Source: Allorhodopirellula heiligendammensis (lineage in GTDB: Bacteria > Planctomycetota > Planctomycetia > Pirellulales > Pirellulaceae). From it: a stretch of DNA of 64,000 bases. How positions within the stretch are numbered: position 1 is the stretch's first letter; every line of letters starts with the position of its first letter. The stretch is from assembly GCF_007860105.1 (NCBI RefSeq), contig NZ_SJPU01000001.1, positions 1,190,090 through 1,254,089 on the forward strand, read 5' to 3'. Positions 8,320-17,763 of this stretch are shown here, piece after piece. The position numbers and the translations under genes were made by a program. The notes below the pieces were generated by a model that made no database searches, was not told the DNA's origin, and saw nothing but the letters and a program-made list of their open reading frames with translations.

Positions 8320-10068
8320 ATGAAATTACGAATCCCAGCACCTGTATTCATGCTCGTCCTAGCATCGGTCGCCTCTGCGGCAATCGGTGCTGACGATGTG
8401 CGAAAGCCCAATCTGATCGTGATCCTCGCCGACGACCTTGGCATCGTGGACGTCAACGAGTACGCGAAAAGGTTTACTGGCGCGGATCCCACGCAAATGT
8501 ATTACGAGACCCCGAACTTGGACCGACTCACGCGAGAAGGTTTGGCGTTTTCCCAGGCCTACGCCTGTCACCTCTGCTCGCCGGCCAGAGCGAGTTTACT
8601 GACCGGTAAGTACGCCGCTCGCACAGGATTCACGACCGCCGTCGGCGGTAATGTCCGGACCTTCTACAACCAAGCGATTGATCCACCCAAAGGCTATGCG
8701 GCTCAGGACGCTATCGTTTGGCAAGATAAAATTGAGATCCAGCAAGCTCTGCTGAACGGCACGACGCGCGACGCGTTGGCATCCGGCCAACCGTCCGATA
8801 ACGGGCAGGATGAAATCACGATCGCTGAAGCGATGACCGAGCACGACTCGGCGTTCATTGGCAAATGGCACCTGGGAGGGCATGGATCCAAGGGATGGCA
8901 ACCTGCAGATCAAGGTTTTGAAGAGATCTCCTATCTTGATGAGGGCGGATCGCCTTATTTCAACTGGCGCGGTATTTGGGACAGCGGGCAGAAACTGCAT
9001 CCGCGAACACCTCAAGCCAAACTGCTACGGGGAAAGTCAGGCGGCAACTTGGGTCAGGAGTACCTAACCGATGAATTGACTGAGCACGCGATCGACTATC
9101 TGCAGGGTCGGGCAGATTCGCAGTCCGCCGGTGGCAAACCGTTCTTCCTGCATTTTTGTCATTTCGCCGTGCACACTCCGTTCCAGGGACGTGATGGTGA
9201 TGTCGCCCATTTTGAGAAGAAGGCCACACGAGGTTGGAATGGGCATGACAACCCGGTCTATGCGGCGATGATCAAACGCCTCGATGTATCGGTCGGTCGA
9301 ATCCTCGATACGCTCGAAGCCACTGGGCTCGATAAACACACCATTTTAGTTTTTATGAGTGATAATGGTGGGGTGACTTATACGGACCCGATTGCAACCA
9401 ACAATGCACCGTTCAAGGGAGGCAAAGCTTTGCATTTCGAAGGTGGGATTCGAGTGCCCCTCGTGATTCGCTGGAAGGGCCATGTTGACGGCGGCCGTTG
9501 GAGCAACGTCCCCGTGGACTGCACCGACCTCTTTCCCACGGTACTAGAACTGGCAGGGTATGAAATTGAGGAGCACACGAAGCCTGGTGGAATTGACGGG
9601 CGCAGTCTCACGCCTCTGCTCGATGACCCAGCCAACACCAAGGGCGAATACACTCGGGACACCTTCTATCAGCACTACCCTCTTAACGTGATCGTCGAAA
9701 ATCCGGAGGACGGATTCCCTTCAGCTCCCTCCTCCGCCGTCCGCAGTGGCGATTGGAAGTTGATCTTTGATTGGTCAGGCGCGTTACGACTCTACAACAT
9801 CGCCGACGATCCGTTCGAGCAGAATGAACTCTCCGCAGCGATGCCGGATAAGGCCCGAGAGTTGTTTGTTCAGTTGAATGACTGGATTGATGCGCATGTT
9901 GATGTCAAATACACCCCCGCCATCAATCCCGATTATGAACCGGCGAAAGAGTCGCGAGAGCGTCCGTTCGTTGATCTTCGCCGCAAGTACCTGGGGACAG
10001 ACCGAGCGATTCGTAGCGTCGAAGCGGACCCTCGGTTTTCGATACTTCACAATGAGAGTCAGCCTTAA
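8320..10068 (+). CDS. Secreted sulfatase, arylsulfatase A-like
   Basis: This 582-residue type I sulfatase has a signal peptide at 1-23 (MKLRIPAPVFMLVLASVASA). Metal ligands lie in LIVILADDLG (D38, D39). The signature CSPARASLLTGKYAART has its formylglycine cysteine at C86. It also has GKWHLGGHG with the catalytic Lys/His pair, MSDNGG and APFKGGK. An insertion at about 97-150 between the signature and GKWHLGG is longer than in short arylsulfatases. The ATG at 8320 was chosen for the signal peptide; the frame is open 50 codons further upstream but through the palindromic spacer. The exact substrate cannot be read from sequence; context suggests a sulfated glycan. Confidence 0.93.
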   Translation: MKLRIPAPVFMLVLASVASAAIGADDVRKPNLIVILADDLGIVDVNEYAKRFTGADPTQMYYETPNLDRLTREGLAFSQAYACHLCSPARASLLTGKYAARTGFTTAVGGNVRTFYNQAIDPPKGYAAQDAIVWQDKIEIQQALLNGTTRDALASGQPSDNGQDEITIAEAMTEHDSAFIGKWHLGGHGSKGWQPADQGFEEISYLDEGGSPYFNWRGIWDSGQKLHPRTPQAKLLRGKSGGNLGQEYLTDELTEHAIDYLQGRADSQSAGGKPFFLHFCHFAVHTPFQGRDGDVAHFEKKATRGWNGHDNPVYAAMIKRLDVSVGRILDTLEATGLDKHTILVFMSDNGGVTYTDPIATNNAPFKGGKALHFEGGIRVPLVIRWKGHVDGGRWSNVPVDCTDLFPTVLELAGYEIEEHTKPGGIDGRSLTPLLDDPANTKGEYTRDTFYQHYPLNVIVENPEDGFPSAPSSAVRSGDWKLIFDWSGALRLYNIADDPFEQNELSAAMPDKARELFVQLNDWIDAHVDVKYTPAINPDYEPAKESRERPFVDLRRKYLGTDRAIRSVEADPRFSILHNESQP

Positions 10069-10401
10069 TCGAGACGGCCTCCGCAGTAAAAAAGTCAGCG
10101 GCGCAATCATCTTCAGCGCGCCGTCGGAGTAGTCCAGCCGAACAAAGAGGTGGACTAATGCTGAAGTCCGAGTCTGTCGTTGGAGTCCCTCTCCAACGCG
10201 ATGCCGTGATCGCGACTTGACCGGATGCCTGGACCAACAACCACGACCATCCTGCCAAGGTGGCACGAAAGCGAATTTCAGCGAATGCGAGTATGAACGA
10301 AGACAGCCGAGGAGGTGTAGAGTAGCCGAACGTGTTGCTCGTTCCACTTTTCCGGAGCGAAGCAAGTAACTTTTCTTGAATGAAGAACGGAAGGTCCTGA
10401 G
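10069..10401. other. Intergenic region with two consecutive hairpins
   Basis: No gene is supported in these 333 bases. Two perfect stem-loops follow each other: arms 10130-10136/10151-10157 (7 bp, 14-base loop) and arms 10178-10185/10191-10198 (8 bp, TCCCT loop). Neither has a T-run, so they may be a factor-assisted terminator, an mRNA 3' end or part of a small RNA. GGAAGG near 10386-10391 is the likely ribosome-binding site for the SDR gene. Confidence 0.4.
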
Positions 10402-11178
10402 ATGGAAAGAGAAAAGGACGCAGGAACGGTCGTCGTGCTAGGCGCCGCTCGCGGGATTGGGCGAGCGGTCACGGATGCGTTTCTCGATTCGGGTTGCTCA
10501 GTTGTCGCAGCCGATGTCGATAACAGCGTGTCACGGATGTCGCGAGCTGGCGTGTCCAACAGAGTTGTTGATGTGACGTGCTTAGAGCAAGTCGACGAGC
10601 TTGCCCGCGAATGTGTTGACGTATCCCATGTGGTCTTCACCGTGGGTGTTGGAAGTGGACATCGCGGATTCCCGTTTTGGAATGTACCTCCGGCCGAGTG
10701 GCGACGCGTCTTGGACGTCAATCTGATCGGAGCGGTGAATGTGGCCCACACTTTTGGCCCGCGACTTGCCGAACGTGGAAGCGGTAGCATATTGTTCTTT
10801 GCTTCGGTTGCGGGACAAATCGGCTCGCAAACGGATCCACCTTACAGCGCCTCGAAGGCAGCCTTGATCAATTTCACTCAGTGCGCCGCAAAGGACCTGG
10901 CTCCCTTCGGTGTGCGTGTCAATGCAATCGCCCCCGGAATGGTAAAGACAGATCTCAATCAGTCCGTCTGGGAAGCGAGCGTTCGTGGCATGTCTGCCGA
11001 CCAGCAGCCGACCTACGAAGAGTGGGCCGCCGAGAAGATTCGAAGAGTTTCTCCCTTGGGACGTTGGCAAGAGCTCGATGAGATCGCAGCGATGACAGTA
11101 TTTCTCGCATCGGATGCCGCTCGTAACATTACCGGACAAACGATCAACATCGATGGCGGCCAGGTTATGCACTCATAG
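10402..11178 (+). CDS. SDR-family NAD(P)-dependent oxidoreductase
   Basis: This 258-residue classical short-chain dehydrogenase has a Rossmann nucleotide loop GAARGIG at 14-20, an acidic residue D38 after beta-2 (ADVD) that may favour NAD over NADP, and active-site N108. The catalytic triad is S135, Y148 and K152 with the usual 13-residue spacing from Ser to Tyr. PGMVKTDL and a C-terminal NITGQTINIDGGQ complete the family pattern. A GGAAGG element lies upstream of the ATG. Because it follows sulfatase genes it might oxidise a sugar or sugar acid released from the same polymer; the substrate is unknown. Confidence 0.9.
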   Translation: MEREKDAGTVVVLGAARGIGRAVTDAFLDSGCSVVAADVDNSVSRMSRAGVSNRVVDVTCLEQVDELARECVDVSHVVFTVGVGSGHRGFPFWNVPPAEWRRVLDVNLIGAVNVAHTFGPRLAERGSGSILFFASVAGQIGSQTDPPYSASKAALINFTQCAAKDLAPFGVRVNAIAPGMVKTDLNQSVWEASVRGMSADQQPTYEEWAAEKIRRVSPLGRWQELDEIAAMTVFLASDAARNITGQTINIDGGQVMHS

Positions 11179-11291
11179 TAAGAATGACGTCGACGGGTCA
11201 GTCAGGGAGCAACCGTGGGTGTCCAAGCGTTGATCAAGGGGGCGGCATTTTCATGGCTGGCTGGAGCTATCCAAAATTAACCCGGATGAGC

Positions 11292-11322
11292 CAAAAATTT
11301 GGTAGTGGCCACCAAGTTTTTG
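11292..11322. terminator. Probable bidirectional intrinsic terminator downstream of the SDR gene
   Basis: A 12-bp stem with one G-U pair (11292-11303 with 11311-11322) has an AGTGGCC loop, an A5 run in the 5' arm and a T5 run in the 3' arm. It lies about 113 bases after the SDR stop. The rest of the 436-base gap, to the sulfatase start at 11615, shows no supported gene. Confidence 0.5.
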
Positions 11323-11614
11323 TGTGAGTTCTCCATATCCGCGGCATATATCGTGTGATTGGCCATGCTGTTCAGGTCCCATCACGACGCTCTCATCCGC
11401 CCTGGCCGTAATTAAACTATAAACGTGGCTGACGCCTCTGATTGTACGTCATCTAGAAAGACCGTAGGCAAACATTCCCGCCGTCAAGTGTCGCTCACTT
11501 TGGTCTCGCCAACGCGACAATATCTCGTTTGGTTAGTTGCGTTAAAATCCGTCGGACGTTGAGTGACCTCCGATTTGGCACTCACAAATCACCTTTGAAA
11601 GAACGATAGAATCC

Positions 11615-13627
11615 GTGAATACTCTCAATTCATCCGCGTACCATCTCGCCATCGCTCGCTGCAAGCGTGCCATGATGCTTGGCGCTGCGATCGTCGTGGG
11701 GCTCCTCTCGCGGTCTGTTTTAGCTGAGGCTCCTCCGAATGTCGTGTTCATTCTTGCCGATGATCTTGGTTGGAGCGACACCACGCTATTCGACACGACG
11801 GATCTCTATCGGACGCCCAATATTGAGCGACTGGCCGAGCGAGGCATGACGTTCACACGGGCTTATTCGGCTAGCCCGCTGTGCTCACCCACGCGGGCGA
11901 GTATCCTGACGGGCTTGAGCCCGGCGCGGCATGGAATCACTTCGCCCAATTGCCATTTACCGACAGTCACGCTAACAGCAAAGGCGACTGAGAGTGCGCC
12001 ACCCAATCAAAAGGCTACCATTCCCACGTCGGTGTCGCGACTTAATGTCAACTATTACACGCTCGCCGAGATGCTTCGCGATCATGGGTATGCAACGGGA
12101 CATTTCGGGAAATGGCACCTCGGTGCCGAACCCTACTCGCCGCTCGAGCACGGCTTTGATGTGGACGTCCCGCATCACCCTGGTCCAGGCCCTGCCGGCA
12201 GCTACGTAGCGCCGTGGAAATTTAAAGATTTCGATCACGACCCGGATATCCCGGACGAGCACCTCGAAGACCGGATGGCGGAGGAAGCGGTGACGTTCAT
12301 GGAAACGCATCAAGACAAACCTTTCTTCCTCAACTATTGGATGTTCAGCGTTCACGCTCCGTTCGATGCCAAAGCAGCATTGGTGGATAAGTACCGGAAT
12401 CGAATTAACCAGGATGACCCCCAGCGCAGCCCAACCTACGCCGCGATGATTGAGAGCATGGATGATGCCGTCGGGACGCTACTCGATACTCTTGACCGCT
12501 TGAATCTGGCCGAAAATACGATCATCATTTTCGCCTCCGACAATGGTGGCAACATGTACAACGAAGTCGATGGGACCACACCCACGAGTAACACGCCGCT
12601 GCGTGGTGGAAAAGCCACGATGTATGAGGGCGGCGTTCGCGGACCAGCAGTCGTCGCCTATCCCGGCCATGTCGAGCCCGGCAGTCGCAGCGATGAGATT
12701 ATCCAGAGCTGTGACTTCTACCCAACGTTACTGGATCTACTTCAGATCCAAGCACAGCCCAGTCAGGAGTTCGATGGCATCAGCATCGTGCCGGCGCTTC
12801 AAGGCCAGTCGCTCACCCGCGAAGCGATATTTACATACTTCCCGCATGCACCACGCGTGCCGGACTGGTTACCGCCTGCTGTCAGTGTGATTGCGGGTGA
12901 CTGGAAACTGATCCGGACGTTTTACGGTGGCGATGCCGGGACGCACCAATATCAGCTATTCAACCTTGAGACCGACATCGGCGAGCAACATGACCTTGCT
13001 GAACAGTTTCCAGACCGAGTTCAGGATCTCGATCGCCTGATTGAAGAGTTCCTCAGCGACACCCACGCAGTGGTGCCATTGCCAAACCCACGGTTCGACG
13101 TGAGTCAGTATCATCCCGAGCTGATCGGCAAAGGGAATCACAAAAGTTCGGGCAATCAGAAACGCACGCAGAATCGCGTTCCTGCCAAGCCGGTTGCCGG
13201 TTGGCTCCCCGGCGGCACCTGCGAGCTATCGCATGAGGCCGACTCACTGGTCGTAAAAAGCAGCGGCGGTGATCCTCACCTTAGCTACAAACTTCCTAAC
13301 GCGCTCCCTGGCGAAAAGCTCACCGTGAGCTTCACGATGACTTCCACTGCGGCCGGTCCTGGTCAGGTGTTTTGGCAAGAGCAAGGAGTTGCACCAGCGT
13401 TCTTTCGAGAACGCAGTAAGACATTTGACGTACGACACGACAGTCAACCACATCAATATCGCGTCGTTCTGACAGTCCACCATCCAGTTCTTGCAATCCG
13501 CATCGACCCTGCGACCGCCGCCGGGCGAATCACCCTGTCCAATGTCGCGGTGACGACTGAAGGCACGGAAATATCACTATTCCCGCCTCGGAATGAGGAC
13601 GCTGGTGTTGAGCATAGGAAGCAGTGA
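11615..13627 (+). CDS. Secreted sulfatase with C-terminal beta-sandwich extension
   Basis: The protein is 670 residues from GTG 11615, or 651 from ATG 11672. It has an N-terminal signal-like hydrophobic segment ([17 protein letters not shown]). Metal ligands lie in [13 protein letters not shown] (D49, D50), and the signature [11 protein letters not shown] gives formylglycine cysteine C90. Other motifs are [15 protein letters not shown] and [15 protein letters not shown]. The sulfatase domain ends near residue 490. The last 150 or so residues ([20 protein letters not shown] onward) look like a separate jelly-roll domain, possibly carbohydrate-binding, after a linker rich in basic and polar residues. 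Transcription is separate from the SDR gene, with a terminator between. Confidence 0.92.
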   Translation: MNTLNSSAYHLAIARCKRAMMLGAAIVVGLLSRSVLAEAPPNVVFILADDLGWSDTTLFDTTDLYRTPNIERLAERGMTFTRAYSASPLCSPTRASILTGLSPARHGITSPNCHLPTVTLTAKATESAPPNQKATIPTSVSRLNVNYYTLAEMLRDHGYATGHFGKWHLGAEPYSPLEHGFDVDVPHHPGPGPAGSYVAPWKFKDFDHDPDIPDEHLEDRMAEEAVTFMETHQDKPFFLNYWMFSVHAPFDAKAALVDKYRNRINQDDPQRSPTYAAMIESMDDAVGTLLDTLDRLNLAENTIIIFASDNGGNMYNEVDGTTPTSNTPLRGGKATMYEGGVRGPAVVAYPGHVEPGSRSDEIIQSCDFYPTLLDLLQIQAQPSQEFDGISIVPALQGQSLTREAIFTYFPHAPRVPDWLPPAVSVIAGDWKLIRTFYGGDAGTHQYQLFNLETDIGEQHDLAEQFPDRVQDLDRLIEEFLSDTHAVVPLPNPRFDVSQYHPELIGKGNHKSSGNQKRTQNRVPAKPVAGWLPGGTCELSHEADSLVVKSSGGDPHLSYKLPNALPGEKLTVSFTMTSTAAGPGQVFWQEQGVAPAFFRERSKTFDVRHDSQPHQYRVVLTVHHPVLAIRIDPATAAGRITLSNVAVTTEGTEISLFPPRNEDAGVEHRKQ

Positions 13628-13646
13628 GGACAATTCTCATTCCGAG
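13587..13646. repeat. Perfect 11-bp inverted repeat spanning the sulfatase stop codon
   Basis: CTCGGAATGAG at 13587-13597 is exactly complemented by CTCATTCCGAG at 13636-13646, with a 38-base spacer that contains the TGA stop. It may form the 3'-end structure of the mRNA or be a binding site; no T-run follows. Confidence 0.45.
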
Positions 13647-13726
13647 CAGTTCGGCAACGCATCATTTCGGTGACCCGCAATTGACGATGAGGACACCACT
13701 GAATCGAAACGGAGCGTAGGTACTCG

Positions 13727-13918
13727 CTAGTTGTACTGAGCTTGCTCTTTCAGTTGTGCAGCTTCCTCCTCTGCACGCGTTTCGTGCTCCTGCATTTGCT
13801 CTTCAATCGTCTTGACTTCTTTTGGCTCGTTGACGGCGTTTTCACCAGATCCTGAGCATCCTGCCGTAAATGTGCAAAGACTCGCCACGATCATGGTTTT
13901 GATAAGTTTCAGATCCAT
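13727..13918 (-). CDS. Small lipoprotein, 63 residues
   Basis: A basic N-terminus and hydrophobic core end in FTAGC, a relaxed lipobox with lipidated C21. The mature part is a short charged helix rich in Glu and Gln (KTIEEQMQEHETRAEEEAAQ), probably coiled-coil. It lies 208 bases downstream of the DUF1559 gene on the same strand. Such small lipoproteins commonly accompany DUF1559 genes in planctomycetes. Function is unknown; it is probably membrane-anchored in the periplasm. Confidence 0.7.
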   Translation of the reverse strand: MDLKLIKTMIVASLCTFTAGCSGSGENAVNEPKEVKTIEEQMQEHETRAEEEAAQLKEQAQYN

Positions 13919-14126
13919 GGAATGATCAACTCACTTTATGTTACACGGGAGAGACACTGCTGCGGGAAGGCGTTGACGCTAATGCCGGTGCGTCCCCAGT
14001 CATGCAGTGAACATATTGTTGTCGCCCAAGGTGGGCTGAGTGAGATCGCCCATTGCCAGAGAAAACCGGTTGGACGACCATTGAATTGAGTTTTGCAAGC
14101 ACTGCGATCTGCATGCGGAAGGCAGT

Positions 14127-15281
14127 CTAGTTCAACGCGTCAGTTGTTTCACGCCCACTCATGCTGCCTGCAGATCCCCAAACTCCATACGGGCTCGCGC
14201 TGCCGGGGGCAGGACCGCCGGTGACTCCCACAGGTCGCGAAGCGAGATTTCCCGTATCAATGCTTTCGGTGACAAAGGTGACCGAACCGTCAAGCTTCAA
14301 CACGTGACAGCCGCCTTGATGGCGGCTTGCTGCACTGAAGTTTCCACCCTGCGAACCTGGATTGTCCCCACGGTTACAGCTCGGTGAATTCGGTGGGAAT
14401 ACGGTCGTGACGCCCGAAAAGAGAGGGTCGCCGCAAACCCAACTGTTCCCACGGGTCCGCCCTGAATCGGCATCAGCGCAAAGCGGCACTCCAACTGCAT
14501 AAAATTGTGGTCGATCCACCGCCACGGTGGCAATTTTGCAATTTTGCAATGGATTGTCACGGGTATCGGTGCCCGATGATGAGACGATGTCGCCGACAAC
14601 CTCTCGGCTCCCGTTGGAAAGCACTAATTCCGCCATCGCAATGGTGTTGCTCGTGCCGTCGAGACAGTCGCGTAGACGCGTGAATTTCTCGTCGATGAAC
14701 GCACCTCGCTGTTGGTCCGGATTGTTCTGATTGACGTTGTTGCAGTTCCAAAAACTATCGCCGTAGCAGAATCCGTAGTTATTCTTTCCCTGGGGAGTCG
14801 GGGACGCCGGCAATGTATCACTAGGACATAGCAAGGTCGCAATCTGGGTATTAAACGGAACGTACTGATCGAACCAATGGGGAGGCCCCATCGGTGGATA
14901 CTGATCGTTGGTATTGGGGTCGAGCCATGGGTTGGAGATCTGCTGCCACACGGCCTGTTGTTCCATAAAGGGCAGCATGCCTGGAAACGCGCTCTGACGC
15001 CCCTTATTGGTCACACCTCCACCGGTTGTGCCTCCCCCTTGCTTGGGCAACCTGTTGTAGGCGGAATGATAATTCAGTAACGCTAGACCGAGTTGCTTGA
15101 CATTGTTGCCACAACTCATTCGCCGAGCGGCTTCGCGGGCGGCTTGAACGGCAGGCAACAGCAGCCCCACGAGCACACCAATGATCGCGATGACAACCAG
15201 TAATTCTACTAATGTGAAGCCGCCCCTCGTAACAGTTTGGTGGGGAACATTACCGGCGGTATCACGTTGAGATAATGACAT
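14127..15281 (-). CDS. DUF1559 protein with type IV pilin-like N-terminus (H-X9-DG family)
   Basis: The protein is 384 residues from ATG 15281; GTG 15290 is an in-frame alternative, and AGGTG upstream fits the ATG. Near the N-terminus is a prepilin cleavage/methylation segment, GGFTLVELLVVIAIIGVLVG, with Glu at +5. PAVQAAREAARRMSC follows, the standard start of DUF1559 proteins. Near the C-terminus HQGGCHVLKLDG matches H-X9-DG exactly. The central region is rich in Asn, Gly and Pro and carries several Cys. The family is greatly expanded in planctomycetes and is presumed to form pseudopilin-like cell-surface structures; the actual role is unknown. Confidence 0.92.
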   Translation of the reverse strand: MSLSQRDTAGNVPHQTVTRGGFTLVELLVVIAIIGVLVGLLLPAVQAAREAARRMSCGNNVKQLGLALLNYHSAYNRLPKQGGGTTGGGVTNKGRQSAFPGMLPFMEQQAVWQQISNPWLDPNTNDQYPPMGPPHWFDQYVPFNTQIATLLCPSDTLPASPTPQGKNNYGFCYGDSFWNCNNVNQNNPDQQRGAFIDEKFTRLRDCLDGTSNTIAMAELVLSNGSREVVGDIVSSSGTDTRDNPLQNCKIATVAVDRPQFYAVGVPLCADADSGRTRGNSWVCGDPLFSGVTTVFPPNSPSCNRGDNPGSQGGNFSAASRHQGGCHVLKLDGSVTFVTESIDTGNLASRPVGVTGGPAPGSASPYGVWGSAGSMSGRETTDALN

Positions 15282-15546
15282 CGTGGGCACCTACAACTTA
15301 AAGATCACTAAGATAGAACGAATCCGCCCCTCGGTCGAGGAACGGCCTCTGTACTCGCACAAGGGTACCCGTGACGGCATACTCGGGCAAGTCAGTTCGA
15401 GGGCGAAGAGAGAGAGGGCCTCGTCTCAGAAAATCAAATCTGTTGGCTCAAGACAATTGGCACGCGATTCGCGTCAGTTCACCATGAGCTCGACACTATT
15501 AGCTTGAAACTCATTCGCACAACTTCACACGCTTTGGAGCGACACG

Positions 15547-15825
15547 ATGGCAACGACAACGACGAATCACCAAGCGATTCAAAATTGGATTGAAGAACGT
15601 GGAGGGGTGCCCGCTACAGTGGAATCGACCGCGGCAACGCCTGATGGAGTCGGTGTGCTTCGGGTCGACTTCCCGTACGGCGGTCGAAATGACAGCTTGT
15701 CCACAATCTCGTGGGAGGATTTTTTCGCAAAATTCGATGAGGCCGAACTCGCGTTTCTGCACGAGGATGAAACTGCCGAGGGCGAGAAAAGTCGATTTTG
15801 TAAATTTGTCAGCCGGGAAAGCTGA
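15547..15825 (+). CDS. Small conserved protein (92 residues) of unknown function
   Basis: ATG 15547 is preceded by GGAG 7 bases upstream. The sequence has the layout I recall for a widespread family of 80-95 residue proteins: an N-terminal helix (HQAIQNWIEERGG), a strand (VGVLRVDFP), then ISWEDFFAKFDEAELAFLHE and a final KFVSRES. Members are sometimes mislabelled as glucan branching enzymes, from which they are clearly distinct. No catalytic motif or membrane segment is visible. It is monocistronic and ends 20 bases from the convergent mfnF-like gene. Confidence 0.75.
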   Translation: MATTTTNHQAIQNWIEERGGVPATVESTAATPDGVGVLRVDFPYGGRNDSLSTISWEDFFAKFDEAELAFLHEDETAEGEKSRFCKFVSRES

Positions 15826-15833
15826 ACCAGCTG

Positions 15834-15858
15834 CCCAGCAATAACTCAGCTAGCTGGG
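15834..15858. terminator. Possible convergent terminator hairpin
   Basis: CCCAGC (15834-15839) pairs with GCTGGG (15853-15858) between the convergent small-protein and mfnF-like genes. The stem is 6 bp with a 13-base loop that includes part of the minus-strand stop region. It is weak and has no long T-run. Confidence 0.3.
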
Positions 15859-16925
15859 TATTTACCGCGATGCAGAACGGCGACCGCCCACGCAGGGGCT
15901 GATCTCGATACGCCGGCAGGCAACTCCCTTCTTAGATCGATTACTCGAATACCTTCGGGAGCAAGCAGCAAATCCTGACCATGTCCGCTGAGGATGAATA
16001 CCGGAGGCTGCCCCGTTTCGTCGCGAAGACGCCGTGCCCAACGACTTACGGCGGCGTTGATCTGTTTAGATGCAGCGTCGATGACCTGGGCGGCCACGTC
16101 GTCCAACGCCTCGCAGCTGATCTGGTCTGCGTCCAGCCCGATCATTCGAGCTAACCTTGCACGGGCGTGAGGTCGATCTCGAGGCTGCGAATCGGCTGTC
16201 GCCAAATCACCAGCTTCCTCTGCTTGCGTGCCCGTCCATATCCTGGCATCGTCAATGGTCGCGAATAACTCGTTCATCACCGGGACGGGCTGGCGATTGA
16301 CGATCAGCTCAGAAACGAGTGCACAGACAGGGGTGCGTCGACAGCCAACATATACCAGTGATTGATCAGCGAGTCGCTCGAAATCAGTACGTGAGTCTGT
16401 AAGTACTTGTCCGTTGCAAATCGCGATCACATCGGTCGTCGTCGACCCAATGTCGATCAGGAGCGCATTTGTCGCAATTCGAGTGCCCACGCAACTTGCG
16501 AGGGCGTGCCAGTTCGAAGCAGCAACATACTCCCAGTTTACTCGAGCACTCAAATCGTCCCGAAAGCGTCCATCGGTTCCATAGAACTCAGCCGACTCGA
16601 TCGTACTGGTTGGAAGACTCTGCATCACCTGATCGACGATGTAGTTCACACCCGCGTGACGACTTAAAAAGCAGTCGGCAAGCTCCCCCGTCATCGTAAC
16701 GGCGAGGCGTCGCACCCCCTGGAAGTGCCTGATATCGGCGGAGAGTTGAGCGGCGAGCTCGTGGGACCTCTCCCACATTGCGAAAGTTCGATCTAAGCAG
16801 CGTCCGTCGGCGGTGGCGTACTTTAAGTTAGCGCCGCCAATGTCCACTCCGAGGATCCCGGCCACCGGCTCAAATGTCTCCGTCATCGTCGGATTAGTCC
16901 CGTTCGCGTCGAAAGACATATTCAT
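15846..16925 (-). CDS. MfnF-like / H4MPT-linked C1-transfer pathway protein (hydantoinase A-like ASKHA fold)
   Basis: The protein is about 359 residues. An ASKHA nucleotide-binding fold shows as GILGVDIGGANLKYA (first phosphate loop) and LLIDIGSTTTDVIAI (second), with a C-terminal VFILSGHGQDLL. This pattern fits the COG1548 family, whose archaeal member MfnF makes the furan-amine part of methanofuran and whose bacterial members accompany tetrahydromethanopterin/methanofuran-linked C1 genes. The start is uncertain: ATG 16925 overlaps the upstream methyltransferase gene by 32 bases, while ATG 16886 lies just past its stop. It is last in a nadB-purQ-methyltransferase run. The role in cofactor synthesis is family knowledge; activity here is inferred. 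Confidence 0.8.
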   Translation of the reverse strand: MNMSFDANGTNPTMTETFEPVAGILGVDIGGANLKYATADGRCLDRTFAMWERSHELAAQLSADIRHFQGVRRLAVTMTGELADCFLSRHAGVNYIVDQVMQSLPTSTIESAEFYGTDGRFRDDLSARVNWEYVAASNWHALASCVGTRIATNALLIDIGSTTTDVIAICNGQVLTDSRTDFERLADQSLVYVGCRRTPVCALVSELIVNRQPVPVMNELFATIDDARIWTGTQAEEAGDLATADSQPRDRPHARARLARMIGLDADQISCEALDDVAAQVIDAASKQINAAVSRWARRLRDETGQPPVFILSGHGQDLLLAPEGIRVIDLRRELPAGVSRSAPAWAVAVLHRGKYPAS

Positions 16926-17763
16926 TGCAACCCCAACCCGATCCAACTGTACGAAGGTTCTCCAGTACAAAGCCTCGTTTGCGAAGTGGTATGATTACGG
17001 CCTCGGGCGTAGCTACTTCGAAGGGGAGGCCACCGATCCAGTCAACCCAGTCATGCCAGACACTCATTCCACGATCAGCACGTTTTGCTCGCCAATCGGT
17101 AAACGGCAAGGGACTGCGCCCGCGTGACAGCCGTGCCAGTGCGAACTTGAATTCGTAGAGGCTTGCCACCCCTGCGACATAGACGCCGCGCGCGAGCACC
17201 GGCAGAGTGTGATAGCCACGTTTGATGGCGAGCCAACGACGACTGGCGCCTCCTTGATCGTTGTAGATTGCAATTGCCAAGCTGCCCTCAAACGCAACTC
17301 GCTCGGAAGCGGTTTCGATGGCAGCGTTCATGTCACCGGTGTGGTGCAAGACACCCCAGCTGTACACGACGTCAAAGGTCCCGAGAGCGGCGACGGCGTC
17401 ACCGTCGAGCACCGAGAGCTGATGGACCCGCCATGCGGGGCGTTGCTCCGCAGCGCCGTCACGTTCGCTTTGCGAGTCAACGAACTGATCCTTCAGGCGG
17501 CGCGTGCAGTCGACGCAATCCTGATCAATGTCAAGGGACACCACCATCGCCGCTCCGAGTGACACGGCGGCGAGCGAGAACAGCCCGCTGCCTGAGCCGA
17601 TATCGAGAAAGGACTTGCCGGCGAGCGGTTCACGATCATCAGGATCCAACTGCAGTAGCTGCCGCAGCGATTTGACAGCTTGATCAGCGCGAGCGGCATC
17701 GACCTGCTTAAGAAACGACGACCAATTTTTGCCAAAGGCAAACCGAGTCTCTTCCGGTGTCAA
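16894..17763 (-). CDS. Class I SAM-dependent methyltransferase
   Basis: The 289-residue protein has the SAM-binding motif I FLDIGSGSGLFSLAA, an acidic end of beta-2 (VVSLDIDQDCV) and FDVVYSWGVLHHTGDM, typical of methyltransferase type 11/12 enzymes. The C-terminal part carries a hydrophobic stretch and an aromatic segment (WHDWVDWIGGLPFEVATPE). TTG 17763 overlaps the purQ stop as TTGA; GTG 17772 is an alternative giving a 13-bp overlap. The tight coupling with purQ upstream and the mfnF-like gene downstream points to co-expression. The substrate is unknown; a small molecule or cofactor precursor is possible, but so is a lipid or glycan. Confidence 0.85.
   Translation of the reverse strand: MTPEETRFAFGKNWSSFLKQVDAARADQAVKSLRQLLQLDPDDREPLAGKSFLDIGSGSGLFSLAAVSLGAAMVVSLDIDQDCVDCTRRLKDQFVDSQSERDGAAEQRPAWRVHQLSVLDGDAVAALGTFDVVYSWGVLHHTGDMNAAIETASERVAFEGSLAIAIYNDQGGASRRWLAIKRGYHTLPVLARGVYVAGVASLYEFKFALARLSRGRSPLPFTDWRAKRADRGMSVWHDWVDWIGGLPFEVATPEAVIIPLRKRGFVLENLRTVGSGWGCNEYVFRRERD

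Noticed and set aside
9784-10365. 193-codon minus-strand frame across the end of the second sulfatase
   Set aside because: Antisense to a conserved sulfatase C-terminus, composition basic, no family resemblance; the hairpins in the gap also interrupt it.
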